Shown: positions 30,446 through 40,691, counted from the first letter of the stretch. The stretch: 64,000 bases of DNA from Candidatus Obscuribacterales bacterium (GCA_019750335.1 JAIEOQ010000008.1:62001-126000); one strand, 5' to 3'. The notes: generated by a model not told the origin, from the sequence alone. Numbers and translations are program-made.

Positions 30446-32647
30446 ATGAGCAAAGAGCAACCGGAAGATTCAATCCGACTGAGATTTCTCACAAGCGCCA
30501 TGTCACTTGTCGGTATTTTAGCCGCCAGCTATTTAGCTGAGAGTCCGGTCTGGATCACTCTATTCGGTATTGGTGGTGTTATTTTCGGCAGCTGGCTAAG
30601 CTACAAACGACGCCGCAAAAACAATACTCTGATAAAAATCGGGATTTCAATCGGCATATTGGTTGTTGCAGCAGCTTTCTTTCGCGAACTGTTAGTGCGG
30701 ATCAATTTGAACATAGCCGATGCCCGCTTGCCTTTAACCAATATGCTTATTACCTTGCAAGCTCTTCACTGCTTTGATTTACCAAGACGCCGTGATCTGA
30801 GCCTGTCCTGCCTGGTCGGATTAACCCTTATCTCATCTGCCGCCACCCTTAGCCGCGATATGAGCTTTGCTCTTTATCTAGCTGGATTCATCGCTCTATC
30901 CTTTTTTACTTTTGCCGGTGATTGCGTCTCCCGAACTAAGTCTCGCGCCCACAGCAGTATCAGCGGCAGACAACAACGCAGCGCCACTCTTGCCTGGAGC
31001 GTTCCGCTTTTTCTTCTGGGCTGCCTGACAGTTTTTATGCTTTTACCAAAAATTGAAATTGAAGCTTTACGCAATACACGCTTAGCCGCAGGACTAAACC
31101 TGGCTTTCCTCGGGCGAGAGAACTTATTTTCACAAGCGCTGACCCGCATTGTCAGCCCCGACGGCTCAATCAAATCCAACCCGAAAGCTTATTACGGTTT
31201 TGCCGAAGAGCTGGACACTAACTACCGAACTAAGCTAAGCGATCAAATCGTTTTACACGTTTCCAGCCCCAGCCCTGACTATTGGCGCGGCATGGCTTTT
31301 GATACATTCAACGGTACAGTCTGGACCATGAGCGACTCAAAAACAGTTTTTTCACGTTATGCCGAAAAAGGGCAGGCAATACCAATTACGCCTGTGCCGA
31401 CCATGCTCTACAACCGAAACTTACCACGCAAATCCTTAACTCAAGTATTTTATCTCGAAGAAGACGCCTCAAACTTAGTGGTTTGCGCGGCAGTGCCGAG
31501 CCTGGTTTATTTTCCATCAAACAAAGTTGAAGTCGATCTATACGGCTCTATTCGCAGCCCAATCGGCATGCAAAAAGACATGGTGTATACAGTCATCTCT
31601 TCCCGCCCGCTCTTCGATATTCTTGAGCTGCGAAAACAACCTGAGCCCGAAAGCCAGCGCAATCAACGGGTAAAACGTCGTTACGCCAATTATTTGCAAA
31701 TACCGCCATCAATCGATCCGCGCTTAAAATCTTTTGCCGCCGGCATTGCCGGCAAAGGCAATTATTTTGTACGCGCAGAACGTTTGAAAAATTTTTTGCA
31801 ATCAAATTACAAATACAGCCTGGACGTCCCTCCTGCACCAAACGGACGAGATACTGTCTCAGATTTGCTCTTTTATCAGAAACGCGGCTATTGTGAAACA
31901 TTTGCCTCAGCCCTTGTAATTATGTGCCGGAGCCAAGAGATTCCCGCTCGTTTAGCAACCGGTTATGCGCCGGGTTTATACAATCCTTTCACTGGACTTT
32001 GGGAAGTACGCCTGCACGACGCCCATTGTTGGGCAGAAGTTTTTATCCCTGCCTGCGGCTGGGTGCCGCTTGACCCAACACCAGTTGCGGTGCCTCTAGG
32101 ACTGGATTCTGATCAACAAAATCTTGTTCTTGCTTATCTGGAGAATTTGCTGAATAAACTAAGCAAACAACTGGATCTAGCCTTCTTAATTCATTGGCTG
32201 AAACTACTGTACGTTCCCGGTTTAGTTATTTTTGCCGGATTTTTATTATGGTTTTTAAGAAAACAAGGCTCGGCATTTTATACCTGGATCCGCCAATATT
32301 TGACAAAAAATTCTCGCCAAAGAGCAAAAGCCGGATTGCCAGAAAGCAAAGCCAGCCTGGCTTTTCAAAGAGTGGTCGAAAGTTTGTCCAGCTTCAACAT
32401 AAAACGCAGTCCGAGCGACACCAGCTTGGAGCTTTTAAGAAAGGTCGAATTAAGGCTGCATTCTGATAAAGATGGGGAATCTTTCGGCTCGGCTGGTGAT
32501 TGCCTTTTATCCGAGTTAGGAGTATTTTTAGATCACTATTCCGAAGCTAGATTCGGCAAGAAACAAGGCACAGACGAGCTTAATCGTTCAGCCGATCAGC
32601 TTGCCGCAAAGCTTAAAAGCCTGGCAAAAGCCAGGTCGGGCTTTTAG
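30446..32647 (+). CDS. membrane protein with transglutaminase-like domain (TgpA-like)
   Basis: 733 residues from the ATG at 30446, 1 bp after the previous stop. Six or more N-terminal membrane segments (to about residue 215), then a periplasmic transglutaminase-like domain with Cys in RGYCETFASALVIMCR, His in HDAHCWAEV and Asp in GWVPLDPTP, one further membrane helix (LLYVPGLVIFAGFLLWFL) and a cytosolic tail. This is the TgpA/DUF3488-transglutaminase architecture. Substrate is unknown; the triad is complete. Third gene of the MoxR operon. Confidence 0.93.
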   Translation: MSKEQPEDSIRLRFLTSAMSLVGILAASYLAESPVWITLFGIGGVIFGSWLSYKRRRKNNTLIKIGISIGILVVAAAFFRELLVRINLNIADARLPLTNMLITLQALHCFDLPRRRDLSLSCLVGLTLISSAATLSRDMSFALYLAGFIALSFFTFAGDCVSRTKSRAHSSISGRQQRSATLAWSVPLFLLGCLTVFMLLPKIEIEALRNTRLAAGLNLAFLGRENLFSQALTRIVSPDGSIKSNPKAYYGFAEELDTNYRTKLSDQIVLHVSSPSPDYWRGMAFDTFNGTVWTMSDSKTVFSRYAEKGQAIPITPVPTMLYNRNLPRKSLTQVFYLEEDASNLVVCAAVPSLVYFPSNKVEVDLYGSIRSPIGMQKDMVYTVISSRPLFDILELRKQPEPESQRNQRVKRRYANYLQIPPSIDPRLKSFAAGIAGKGNYFVRAERLKNFLQSNYKYSLDVPPAPNGRDTVSDLLFYQKRGYCETFASALVIMCRSQEIPARLATGYAPGLYNPFTGLWEVRLHDAHCWAEVFIPACGWVPLDPTPVAVPLGLDSDQQNLVLAYLENLLNKLSKQLDLAFLIHWLKLLYVPGLVIFAGFLLWFLRKQGSAFYTWIRQYLTKNSRQRAKAGLPESKASLAFQRVVESLSSFNIKRSPSDTSLELLRKVELRLHSDKDGESFGSAGDCLLSELGVFLDHYSEARFGKKQGTDELNRSADQLAAKLKSLAKARSGF
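32615..32645 (+). terminator. intrinsic terminator overlapping the operon end
   Basis: CCTGGC/GCCAGG hairpin with an AAAA loop, strengthened by outer AAAAG/CTTTT pairing, followed by further T-rich sequence after the stop codon at 32645-32647. It lies partly inside the last codons of the transglutaminase gene. Confidence 0.6.
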
Positions 32648-32731
32648 TTTTGTTCTACTTTTGGAACAATACGTATAAGATGGGGATAGCCCGCTTTAAA
32701 TCACTTACTACCGCCCTGAAGGTTAAGACCT

Positions 32732-34012
32732 ATGGTTCAACAAATAAGAAGCATGCAGCAACAGGAGTTCATTCCTCCTTATCCGAATAGTATCGAAGAG
32801 ACGGGTTTGAAGGAAGGTTTTCTCGAAGAGCTGATTCTCAAAGATATTTATCTGGTGAACTTTGCTTTAGGGCGAGAAATAGCTAACCGGACAATGCTCC
32901 CCTTTAAGATCGTCGAACAGATTTTGGAGTCGCTTAAACGACAACTTTTAATCGAAGTACGTTCATCAGGCGGAATTGCTGATTACGAATATATGCCGAC
33001 TGATAAAGGTCGAGACCGTGCTCGCAACTATTTCGACCACAACAGTTACAGCGGCGCGTGCCCAGTCCCCTGGTCGACTTATGTCGAATCGCTCAAACAT
33101 CAGACCATCCGCAAAGAGTCGGTGACTCCGCGAGATCTTGAAATTGCTTTTTCAGACATTATGGTTAACCGTAAAACTTTGAATACGGTCGGTCCGGCAA
33201 TTAATTCCGGACGGGGGATGTTTCTTTTCGGCGAAGCCGGCAACGGCAAAACTTCCATTGCCGAGCGCATCGTGCGCAGCTTCAAAGGACATATTTTCGT
33301 CCCTTACGCTGTAGAAGTAGACGGTCAAATCATTCGGGTTTATGACGACCACAACCACATTCAAGTGGCAGCTTCCAGCTATCCTCGTGATTACGATCAT
33401 CGCTGGGTACGAATCAACCGCCCATGCGTTGTAGTTGGCGGTGAGCTGACCATCGACATGCTTGAACTTCAATATGACTACACCTCAAAACTATATGAAG
33501 CGCCGATTCAACTGAAATCCAATTGCGGTTTACTTTTAATCGATGACTTCGGCAGACAAAGAATCGACCACAAATCCTTGCTTAATCGCTGGATCGTCCC
33601 GCTGGAAAAACGGGTTGATTATCTGTCCATGCACACAGGCAAAAAACTGGAAGTACCTTTTGAACAATTGATTGTTTTCTCAACCAACCTCAACCCGAGC
33701 GATTTGGTCGACGAAGCATTCTTACGTCGAATTCCTTTTAAGATCAACATAACCAATCCGACCGAAGAAGAATTCAAGTGGATTTTTATGCAATATTGCC
33801 AGCGCGCCGGCGTGCCCTATAACGAGGAAGCGGTCAATTATTTAGTCGAGACTCAATATCGCTCCGGAAGGCGCAGCATGCGTTGTTGCCACCCGCGAGA
33901 CGTGATCGATCAAGTGACCAATCTATGCAAATTCCTGCAAACAGAGCCCAAGCTGACACGAGAATATCTTGATCATGCTTGTACGGTTTATTTCGCCGCT
34001 ATGGGCAAATAA
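32732..34012 (+). CDS. AAA ATPase with winged-helix-like N-terminus
   Basis: 426 residues. The first 110 residues look like a winged-helix or regulatory module (LPFKIVEQILESLKRQLLIEVRSS, YEYMPTDKGRDRA). The ATPase core has Walker A GEAGNGKTS near 168-176, Walker B LLLIDDFGRQ near 268-277, and a sensor-1-like Asn in VFSTNLNPSDLVDEAFLRRIPFK. No protease or DNA-cleavage domain is attached. Cellular role not recognised; 84 bp separate it from the upstream operon and its terminator. Confidence 0.85.
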   Translation: MVQQIRSMQQQEFIPPYPNSIEETGLKEGFLEELILKDIYLVNFALGREIANRTMLPFKIVEQILESLKRQLLIEVRSSGGIADYEYMPTDKGRDRARNYFDHNSYSGACPVPWSTYVESLKHQTIRKESVTPRDLEIAFSDIMVNRKTLNTVGPAINSGRGMFLFGEAGNGKTSIAERIVRSFKGHIFVPYAVEVDGQIIRVYDDHNHIQVAASSYPRDYDHRWVRINRPCVVVGGELTIDMLELQYDYTSKLYEAPIQLKSNCGLLLIDDFGRQRIDHKSLLNRWIVPLEKRVDYLSMHTGKKLEVPFEQLIVFSTNLNPSDLVDEAFLRRIPFKINITNPTEEEFKWIFMQYCQRAGVPYNEEAVNYLVETQYRSGRRSMRCCHPRDVIDQVTNLCKFLQTEPKLTREYLDHACTVYFAAMGK

Positions 34013-34061
34013 GCTTTGCTGAGATTTTTGCAAACTTAGCCTGCTGACAGCCCATGTTACC

Positions 34062-35246
34062 ATGGGTAGCCGGCATACTGAGTGGCAGATATTGTTAGGA
34101 CTCTCTAAGACAGAAACAGTCGATTCGGTTAAAGCTGCAAGCTTGGTATCACCCAGTCTTGCCCGTCAGATTAATCCGGCTTTTTTGAACGGCCAAAGAA
34201 TTAGAAACTTAGCTTGCGCGCTTGCAACAATTAGCGCTTGCGCTTTATGGTTTTTTAGTTTGGGCAAACTCGGTCTTTCTTCTGAAGCTCTGCCCTGGTA
34301 CATAACGACAACAGCGATCGGTCTTTGTTCGGTACGCTTTCTTAAATTCAAGCCCCAGCAAGAAGCAATTGGCTTTGCCGAGAGCTTCACCGGCACCTAT
34401 TTATCAGCCGCTGTCATGCTTTTTGTTTTTAGTTTTTTTGTTTTAGTTGATACACTCAAGCCGACAAAACAAGCGAAACAGATTGTCGATATTCAACTTG
34501 TTTCAGTTGCCGATGCACAGAATAAGCAAAGTCCGCTGCCAGGCACTGTCGAGAAGGCGAATCTTCGGCAACGAAAAGCCGATCAACTCACAGCCCAAGG
34601 CAACCCTTTAAATAAGATATTGCCGACAAACATCAAACAAACCCCGACCAAACCGGAAAGCCAGCCAAATCAAAGAATCAAAACAAGCGAAATACCGGCA
34701 AAAATAAAAGAGCCGCTTGCTCAAAATCTTGCTATTCCGAATTCATGGTCAACCCAAAGCTTCAATGCAGCCGTACCTCTTCACACGCAAAAAAATCTAA
34801 AAACAAGCTTGAAAAACGCTCCTTACATTTCCGAAGTCGAGCCACCGGAGCTGGTTGAACTAATTGAAAACGACGGCGATAAAGACGCTATGCATATTTT
34901 TCAGCCCGGCGGACAATCTTCGGGCGGAAAAGGAGCCGAAAACGATTTAAGCCAATATCTCAAAACCCTGCATAAACTCATTAAAAGCAGCTGGTCACCG
35001 CCCCAAGGAACAAGCAGACAAACCGAAGTGCTCTTTCGTCTTAAGCGTGACGGACGCTTAGCCTCAATCAAAATTACCAAATCATCCCAAGATCAAATTA
35101 TCGACGAATCAGCAATCAGAGCCGTTGTTGCTGCCGCTCGCAACCTCAAGCCGCTGCCAAAAGAGTACGCCGCTGCTTATCTGGATATTGCTTACACTTT
35201 CAGATATAACGTTAACGAGCTTAAAGAGCTAAACAAAGAAGACTAA
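34062..35246 (+). CDS. membrane protein with TonB-like C-terminal domain
   Basis: 394 residues. N-terminal region with two or three membrane helices (about 45-75 and 107-127), a long Pro/Gln/Lys linker (135-270), and a TonB-C/TolA-like domain (about 300-385: SSWSPPQGTSRQTEVLFRLKRDGRLASIKI, SAIRAVVAAARNLKPLPKEY). TonB and TolA couple the inner-membrane proton gradient to the outer membrane, but with one helix; the multi-helix N-terminus here is different. No ExbB/ExbD genes are nearby. Shares stop-codon bases with the ComEC-like gene. Confidence 0.75.
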   Translation: MGSRHTEWQILLGLSKTETVDSVKAASLVSPSLARQINPAFLNGQRIRNLACALATISACALWFFSLGKLGLSSEALPWYITTTAIGLCSVRFLKFKPQQEAIGFAESFTGTYLSAAVMLFVFSFFVLVDTLKPTKQAKQIVDIQLVSVADAQNKQSPLPGTVEKANLRQRKADQLTAQGNPLNKILPTNIKQTPTKPESQPNQRIKTSEIPAKIKEPLAQNLAIPNSWSTQSFNAAVPLHTQKNLKTSLKNAPYISEVEPPELVELIENDGDKDAMHIFQPGGQSSGGKGAENDLSQYLKTLHKLIKSSWSPPQGTSRQTEVLFRLKRDGRLASIKITKSSQDQIIDESAIRAVVAAARNLKPLPKEYAAAYLDIAYTFRYNVNELKELNKED

Positions 35247-36694
35247 CGCCGACGGATTGTCATAAAGCCGGCAAAAAAACATGCGTAATACAGAAGCAGG
35301 GGAATAATGCCCGGCTTCAAACCGCTGAGCTTTGCCCCAGGCAGTAAAGCAATCCAATCAACCGTTGCTTGCAATGCCGACAAAGGAAAATAAAGTAGCC
35401 AATCGATTTTTTCGGCAATCACCAACACAGATGAATGCAGCCACCCACCTAAACAAAACAGAACCGAAACAAAACCGCCGATCGTAACAATCGGCACCAG
35501 CGGTGATACTACAAGATTGGCAACTAAAGCATAAAGACCCAGTTCGCCAAAATAATACAATTGCACCGGTAACGCCGCTGCCTGAGCCACTAAAGCAGCA
35601 ACGAATAGATCTAACAAGCTCCGCCGCAAAAAGTCCGGTGACTGCGGCAACCATCCCTTAATCGCCGGAACACCGGTGATCATGCCGGCCGTAGTTAAAT
35701 AAGAAAGCTGTAGACCGACATCAGCAATTAGGAAAGGATCAAAAAGCAGATTTAACAATAGCGCCGCCGAAAGAGCCGCGGGAAGATGGAGGCTGCGCCA
35801 GAAACAGCGAGAAAGAAGTAACAGAGTACAAATAATCGCCGCTCGTGAAATCGAAGGCGAGAGTCCGGCAAGAGTTACAAAAACAACTATGCCGGCAAAA
35901 GAAGTGATATTCATGAACCAAAGCGAGCGGCTTAAACAGTGAGCTAAAGCATAAATGACGCCAACGACAATGGACAAATTGAATCCGGAAGCGGCAAGCA
36001 AATGAGATAGTCCCGCCACACGAAAGCTCTCATTAATCGCCGAATTCAGCGGAACAGCCTTTTCACCAAGGACCATGGACAAAAGCAATCCGCCTAAATC
36101 TTTACCTAAAGTTTTAGTATGCCAAATAATAATTATCGAACGAATTTTATCCATTACCGATTGTGGTGCCTGAACAATTCTCACACAGCAAGCCGGTATC
36201 CAGGCCTCGGCAAAAACACCCGCCTGCCGCAAGCGCCGCTTAAAGCCGATTTTGGTAGGAGATAATTTATGCGGTATGGCAATAAATTCCACCATATCGC
36301 CAGCTCTAATTTTATTTTTTGCCATCATATGCAGTGCAAGACGCCCGCTGAGGTCAGAGGATAATTCGACAACCAGCAACTGTCTTTGCTTAGAGCTTTT
36401 GACAGCCAATACTTTACCGCGCAGTTCCAGCTCAGAACTATCGGCAAAGCGGCTTATATCCTGCGGTCCGGGTAACGGCTGGCGGAAGTAAGAGAAAAGA
36501 AAACCACCGGCAATTACAATGACAAGCAACAAACCAAAGAGTAAACATCGATACTGCCAGCCTAATATCAATAATATAGAAATAGAAATAAAGCTATGAC
36601 TTAAATCAAAAACAAAAATAGCTGCACCATAAGCGAAGCCCAGTACAACCAGCACAAAACGGCGTGGCATAGTTAAAAGAACAGCTGGCATCAT
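35243..36694 (-). CDS. comEC: ComEC/Rec2-type competence protein, short form
   Basis: About 483 residues from the ATG at 36694 (GAGAAGAG upstream; a TTG at 36709 is also possible). N-terminal DUF4131-like part with hydrophobic helices, then the competence domain with GLSHLLAASGFNLSIVVGVIYALA and about ten membrane helices to the end (LLLYYACFFAGFMTI). ComEC is the inner-membrane channel for single-stranded DNA uptake. The C-terminal metallo-beta-lactamase domain found in many long ComEC proteins is missing; the chain ends after the membrane domain. Confidence 0.88.
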   Translation of the reverse strand: MMPAVLLTMPRRFVLVVLGFAYGAAIFVFDLSHSFISISILLILGWQYRCLLFGLLLVIVIAGGFLFSYFRQPLPGPQDISRFADSSELELRGKVLAVKSSKQRQLLVVELSSDLSGRLALHMMAKNKIRAGDMVEFIAIPHKLSPTKIGFKRRLRQAGVFAEAWIPACCVRIVQAPQSVMDKIRSIIIIWHTKTLGKDLGGLLLSMVLGEKAVPLNSAINESFRVAGLSHLLAASGFNLSIVVGVIYALAHCLSRSLWFMNITSFAGIVVFVTLAGLSPSISRAAIICTLLLLSRCFWRSLHLPAALSAALLLNLLFDPFLIADVGLQLSYLTTAGMITGVPAIKGWLPQSPDFLRRSLLDLFVAALVAQAAALPVQLYYFGELGLYALVANLVVSPLVPIVTIGGFVSVLFCLGGWLHSSVLVIAEKIDWLLYFPLSALQATVDWIALLPGAKLSGLKPGIIPLLLYYACFFAGFMTIRRR

Positions 36695-36754
36695 CGCTCT
36701 TCTCAACAAGAATCTTGTTTAGAAGACGATAAAAACAAGCCAAGAGTTCAACAG

Positions 36755-39331
36755 TTATTTGGACGCCGGATTCGGATCTTGTACGCCAAACGGATTAGTG
36801 CTGTTGTTGTTATATTGTTGGCTTTCGCTGTCCTTCGCCATTTTACTCACTCGATCATAAATATCATACAGTTTTTTATAATCAGGATGATTCGGAGCAA
36901 TTTCAAATGCGCGACTCAAGAAGCGCTCTATATCTTGCATTTTTTCAACAGCATGAGCACCATTATTCTGTGAAACATTGTAGTCAGCTGACGCCAGATA
37001 CAAAAGAGCCAGATCCCGAGCTGTTTTAGCTTGGAAAGCTCTAAATTCATCGTCGTCCGGATTAGTTACGCTTTGGAATTGCTCATATGCTCTTTGTTGT
37101 TCAACCAATATTTTCGGCATTTCGGAATTTGTACGGAAAGCGGCTTTTACTTCATCAAATATTTTGGCGGTATCATGCTCGCCGCAAGCTACAGCCAAAT
37201 TACCTTCGACTCTTTTCAGCAGGTTTTGATATTGGTCAAACTCAGCCTGATTTCCTTTCCGAGTAGCCATATCTCGTAGCTGAATCAAATTCCGTCGGGC
37301 ATCAAACAACTCAATTGAAGCTTCCTGGAACAGATCGGCTTTATGTTCTGTCAGCATGCGTGAATCATCGCCAAACAGCTTTTGCGCATCTTTCTCATTC
37401 TTAATAACAGCACGACTGCCTTTTTCGAGCATCAATTCACCATAAGCCATAGCAAAAATAGCTCTCTTACGCGCAAATTCAGCCGGCGGTATTTGGTGTT
37501 CTTTACTGCTCCACTCCATAGAAGCCGCATTCAACTTACCTTCAGTATCTCGCTGGCTAAGATGTTTCCAGCTCGCAACCGCATTTTCAAAAGACTGCTG
37601 AGTATGTAATTTGTTATCTTGCTCAAGCATGCTATAAGCATTGTTGCTAATGCGCTCTCCGGCAGGCACATCGGACCCTACTTTATGAGTGTACAGATTC
37701 CAACCAATCGTGGCCAGTTCGGTACCAATCACAATCTTCGCCGCAGTGCGCGGTTTCACCTCAAGCTGATTAGCAACCACCAAGCTGCCAACTCCCATAT
37801 ATGTATAGTTGTTATTGCGCAAAGCCGCACCGATATCGGAATCCAGACCGCCAACGGCGTTTGCTGCCACATTGCCAACGACAGAAGCGCCAATCCCATA
37901 TAATTTGTTTTTACCCTGCAAGAATTGCATAGAAGCTGCCGTTCCAACAAGTCCAACTGAATTCGGCCGCAACAATGAATCACGATAGCCTTGATAATCT
38001 TCCAGCTGGCCAAGCCCGTTGGCCGCGAATCCAGCAGCAGCAACACCTGCCGTAGCAAGACCTTTGTTTTTAGCCGTCATATGAGACAGCCAGACCACCG
38101 GCATTCCTACAGCATGTATTTCGTTTGGTCGCAGAAAACCGTTTATATCGTGATTAGCCAAGCCAGAGAAATAATCCTTGCCACGGGCACCGACAAACAA
38201 TGGGACTGTAATAGTAGCTTTCACCCGCGGGCTAAGATATTTAGAAGGAACCATAATCGTGCCTGGAATAAGGAAACCGTCAACAAGCAATCGTCCGGAA
38301 TCCATTTTGGTTTCATTGCCTAAAACCATGTCAGTAAACCAGCCGGCACTAAGAGTGCCAGCAGCTAACAGCGCACCTTGAGCACCGCGCGTTACATAAC
38401 TAGTCCCCAGCCTATTATGAAAGGGTTCATTTTTAACCAGATTGTAATCCCTAGTAGCATTGATAACAGCTTCTTTCGCTGCGTCAGCAGCCTTCTGGCG
38501 ATTAGCATAATCCAGCAGATCAATGGCTGCCGTATCTTGGAAAAGCCCGAGCTTAATGTTGTCGACAACCTCATCGAGATTACCAATTTTAGTTGCATCA
38601 CTCATAAAATCAAGCTGTCTGGTAGCGAATTGTTTTTGTGCCGCAGTAACCGTATCCGAAGTGGAATCAATAATTTCTTGAAATACTTTTTGATGCTCGG
38701 CCAGTTTATGCTCTCTAATCAATGCTTTGGCTTGCTCCGCTGCCTCTACTGCAGCTTCGGCTCGATCGACAGCAGTTTTTAACGGTTGCAATCTTTCATT
38801 TCGCGCTTGCAACGCTTTTGCGTTTGGACCATGTTGCTCCCAGCTAGACATCCATGGGCTCCGTTGATCCGGAGGCGTATTAATGACTATATTGCCGAGC
38901 TGTCTGTTTACATATTCGACAGTAACTCCAGCAGCAGCCCCATGCAAAATCATATTATCTATAGACGACCGCCGATTCATAGTCGAATTGATCGTCTCAC
39001 GTTCTTGATCCGTAAGCTGACGAACGCCGCTATCGAACTGTCCGCCCGGCACTGCATTAGGATCACGTTTTTGAATATCGCGCAACCACTCGCTTTGCTC
39101 AACCGGGCGCGGCGGTCCACCGCCAGGCTGCTGTTGTTGGCGATCATCAGTAATTACAAAAGGATGCGGACCGTTTGGTCCTGCCGGCACAATCGGTGCA
39201 ACGTCGTTATAGCCAGGGCGAGCACCAGGCGGCAAGGGTTGATCTTCACCAGGCTGATAACCTGGTCTGTCTGCTAACCATTTTTGTAATGGTCTCTTCT
39301 CTACAGGACTCTCAGACTGACCACCATCCAT
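36755..39331 (-). CDS. large protein with Pro-rich N-terminus, helical and Gly/Ala-rich hydrophobic regions
   Basis: 858 residues from the ATG at 39331 (AGAGGT eight bases upstream); the longer frame begins with 22 unrelated residues. No signal peptide. Rough order: Pro/Gly/Gln-rich disordered 1-100; amphipathic helices and coiled coil 150-275 (LQPLKTAVDRAEAAVEAAEQAKALI); a Gly/Ala/Val-rich hydrophobic region 310-530 with several possible membrane helices (GVAAAGFAANGLGQL, GIGASVVGNVAANAVGG); a helical, charged C-terminus with TPR-like pairs (FLSRAFEIAPNHPDYKKLYDIY). I recognise no family. It follows the LRR gene on the same strand by 155 bp. Confidence 0.75.
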   Translation of the reverse strand: MDGGQSESPVEKRPLQKWLADRPGYQPGEDQPLPPGARPGYNDVAPIVPAGPNGPHPFVITDDRQQQQPGGGPPRPVEQSEWLRDIQKRDPNAVPGGQFDSGVRQLTDQERETINSTMNRRSSIDNMILHGAAAGVTVEYVNRQLGNIVINTPPDQRSPWMSSWEQHGPNAKALQARNERLQPLKTAVDRAEAAVEAAEQAKALIREHKLAEHQKVFQEIIDSTSDTVTAAQKQFATRQLDFMSDATKIGNLDEVVDNIKLGLFQDTAAIDLLDYANRQKAADAAKEAVINATRDYNLVKNEPFHNRLGTSYVTRGAQGALLAAGTLSAGWFTDMVLGNETKMDSGRLLVDGFLIPGTIMVPSKYLSPRVKATITVPLFVGARGKDYFSGLANHDINGFLRPNEIHAVGMPVVWLSHMTAKNKGLATAGVAAAGFAANGLGQLEDYQGYRDSLLRPNSVGLVGTAASMQFLQGKNKLYGIGASVVGNVAANAVGGLDSDIGAALRNNNYTYMGVGSLVVANQLEVKPRTAAKIVIGTELATIGWNLYTHKVGSDVPAGERISNNAYSMLEQDNKLHTQQSFENAVASWKHLSQRDTEGKLNAASMEWSSKEHQIPPAEFARKRAIFAMAYGELMLEKGSRAVIKNEKDAQKLFGDDSRMLTEHKADLFQEASIELFDARRNLIQLRDMATRKGNQAEFDQYQNLLKRVEGNLAVACGEHDTAKIFDEVKAAFRTNSEMPKILVEQQRAYEQFQSVTNPDDDEFRAFQAKTARDLALLYLASADYNVSQNNGAHAVEKMQDIERFLSRAFEIAPNHPDYKKLYDIYDRVSKMAKDSESQQYNNNSTNPFGVQDPNPASK

Positions 39332-39486
39332 GCAAACATACCTCTGGTCAAAAAAAAGTATTACCTTCCCTGCTCTGAACCGGATACAGCGGTTCACTAT
39401 TGGAAAGATATTAAGGAAAATTCAAGGAGTTGAGAATGCGTATTTCACGCTCTCAATGGGAGAATTCCCATGCTTTTACAAACTTT

Positions 39487-40539
39487 TTAAAGCTCAGTAC
39501 CGTCCGGGGCGAGAATAACGCATTTCGGCAAACTAGCTTTCAGTTTTTTGACGTCAGCAGCAGGAAGCTCTGTGCCACGCAAGTTCAAAAAAGTCAGACT
39601 TTTCATACCGGCCAAAGCAGCCAACACTCTTGCCGATTCATCAACCGGACGATCATCACGATTACCGCCTAAATGCACCTCTTCCAAAGAGAGCTCTTTT
39701 AAGTTAGCTTGATTGCGTTGAAGAGCAGCAAGCCCAGCGCTGCTAATGTCGGTACGCCGCACTTGCAATATTTCCAATTTATTTTTAGGCAAATGAGTCA
39801 AAGCTTCATCAGAAATGCTGTTGTCTGAAAGATCCAGCTGTTTCAGATTAGGCATATTGCGAAAAGCAGCAGCCCCAATATCATTTATTTCATTGTAGGC
39901 AAGATTTAGACTTGTAAGTTTCGGATATTCTGTCTTACCAGCGAGCCGGTCCATGCCATCATTTGACAGACTCGTACCGGACGCATTTAAAGATTGCAGA
40001 TTGTCAGCGACCTTTTTATTGTTGCCGATAAGCTCTAGCTCGTATACACCGGAATTAGCAAAATACAAATTTGCAGTATCATTTTTGGGATCTTCCAAAT
40101 ATTGTGCAAGACCATAGTTGTGCTCGATCAAAGGCACGTTCTCCGCTTTCGGAGCGATACCAGTATCAGGAGAGTCGGTGGACTCGTCAGCTTGTGCCTT
40201 TGTACTATCGAACAATTCAAAACCATCCCTTGCTTTAGTTGCCGCGTCTATTAGGCGATCGCGCATTGTACTTTTATTCGCTGAATCAAAAGGTGTTTCT
40301 TCGTTATCTCCAGCTAAACCACGAAGGGCTTTCTCTACAGGACGCCCCTCCCTCATTTGTTGCAGCAATCCTTTTGGTCTGTAATTCTTTGTTGAATCGT
40401 CATAGGATTCGTTATCCTGTTCTTCGGAAGGCTCCGAACGATCACGACCGAAAAGTCCTCGGAACAATCCTCGCCCCTCTGACTTGGAGTTTTTATCCTG
40501 ACGGCGATCTCCGCTTGAAGTATCAAATTCCCCAGCCAT
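39487..40539 (-). CDS. leucine-rich repeat protein
   Basis: 350 residues; AGGA before the ATG. The first 130 residues are charged and probably disordered; from about 165 there are six or so RNI-type leucine-rich repeats (LTSLNLAYNEINDIGAAAF, LKQLDLSDNSISDEALTHL, LEILQVRRTDISSAGLAAL, LTFLNLRGTELPAADVKKL). No signal peptide. LRRs are protein-binding surfaces. Its neighbour downstream is the 858-residue protein with a similarly disordered start; the pair could work together, which is inference. Confidence 0.82.
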   Translation of the reverse strand: MAGEFDTSSGDRRQDKNSKSEGRGLFRGLFGRDRSEPSEEQDNESYDDSTKNYRPKGLLQQMREGRPVEKALRGLAGDNEETPFDSANKSTMRDRLIDAATKARDGFELFDSTKAQADESTDSPDTGIAPKAENVPLIEHNYGLAQYLEDPKNDTANLYFANSGVYELELIGNNKKVADNLQSLNASGTSLSNDGMDRLAGKTEYPKLTSLNLAYNEINDIGAAAFRNMPNLKQLDLSDNSISDEALTHLPKNKLEILQVRRTDISSAGLAALQRNQANLKELSLEEVHLGGNRDDRPVDESARVLAALAGMKSLTFLNLRGTELPAADVKKLKASLPKCVILAPDGTEL

Positions 40540-40691
40540 TATTAATCCTCACACCGCAGTAGTTTATTAAACAGAGAGAAAGGCGACTTATAGCCATATA
40601 CCACAACCAGTAAATAGACTACTTGTGGCATTCTTGTGAATAGTGCTGCGGCGATTCCCATACCCCACGGGTGTAGGGATAAGAAGGCAGA

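Noticed and set aside
39430..39471. Two short hairpins between the LRR gene and the 858-residue gene
   Set aside because: Stems of 6 bp or with mismatches and no T-tract after them on the minus strand, so neither a terminator nor an RNA is supported.
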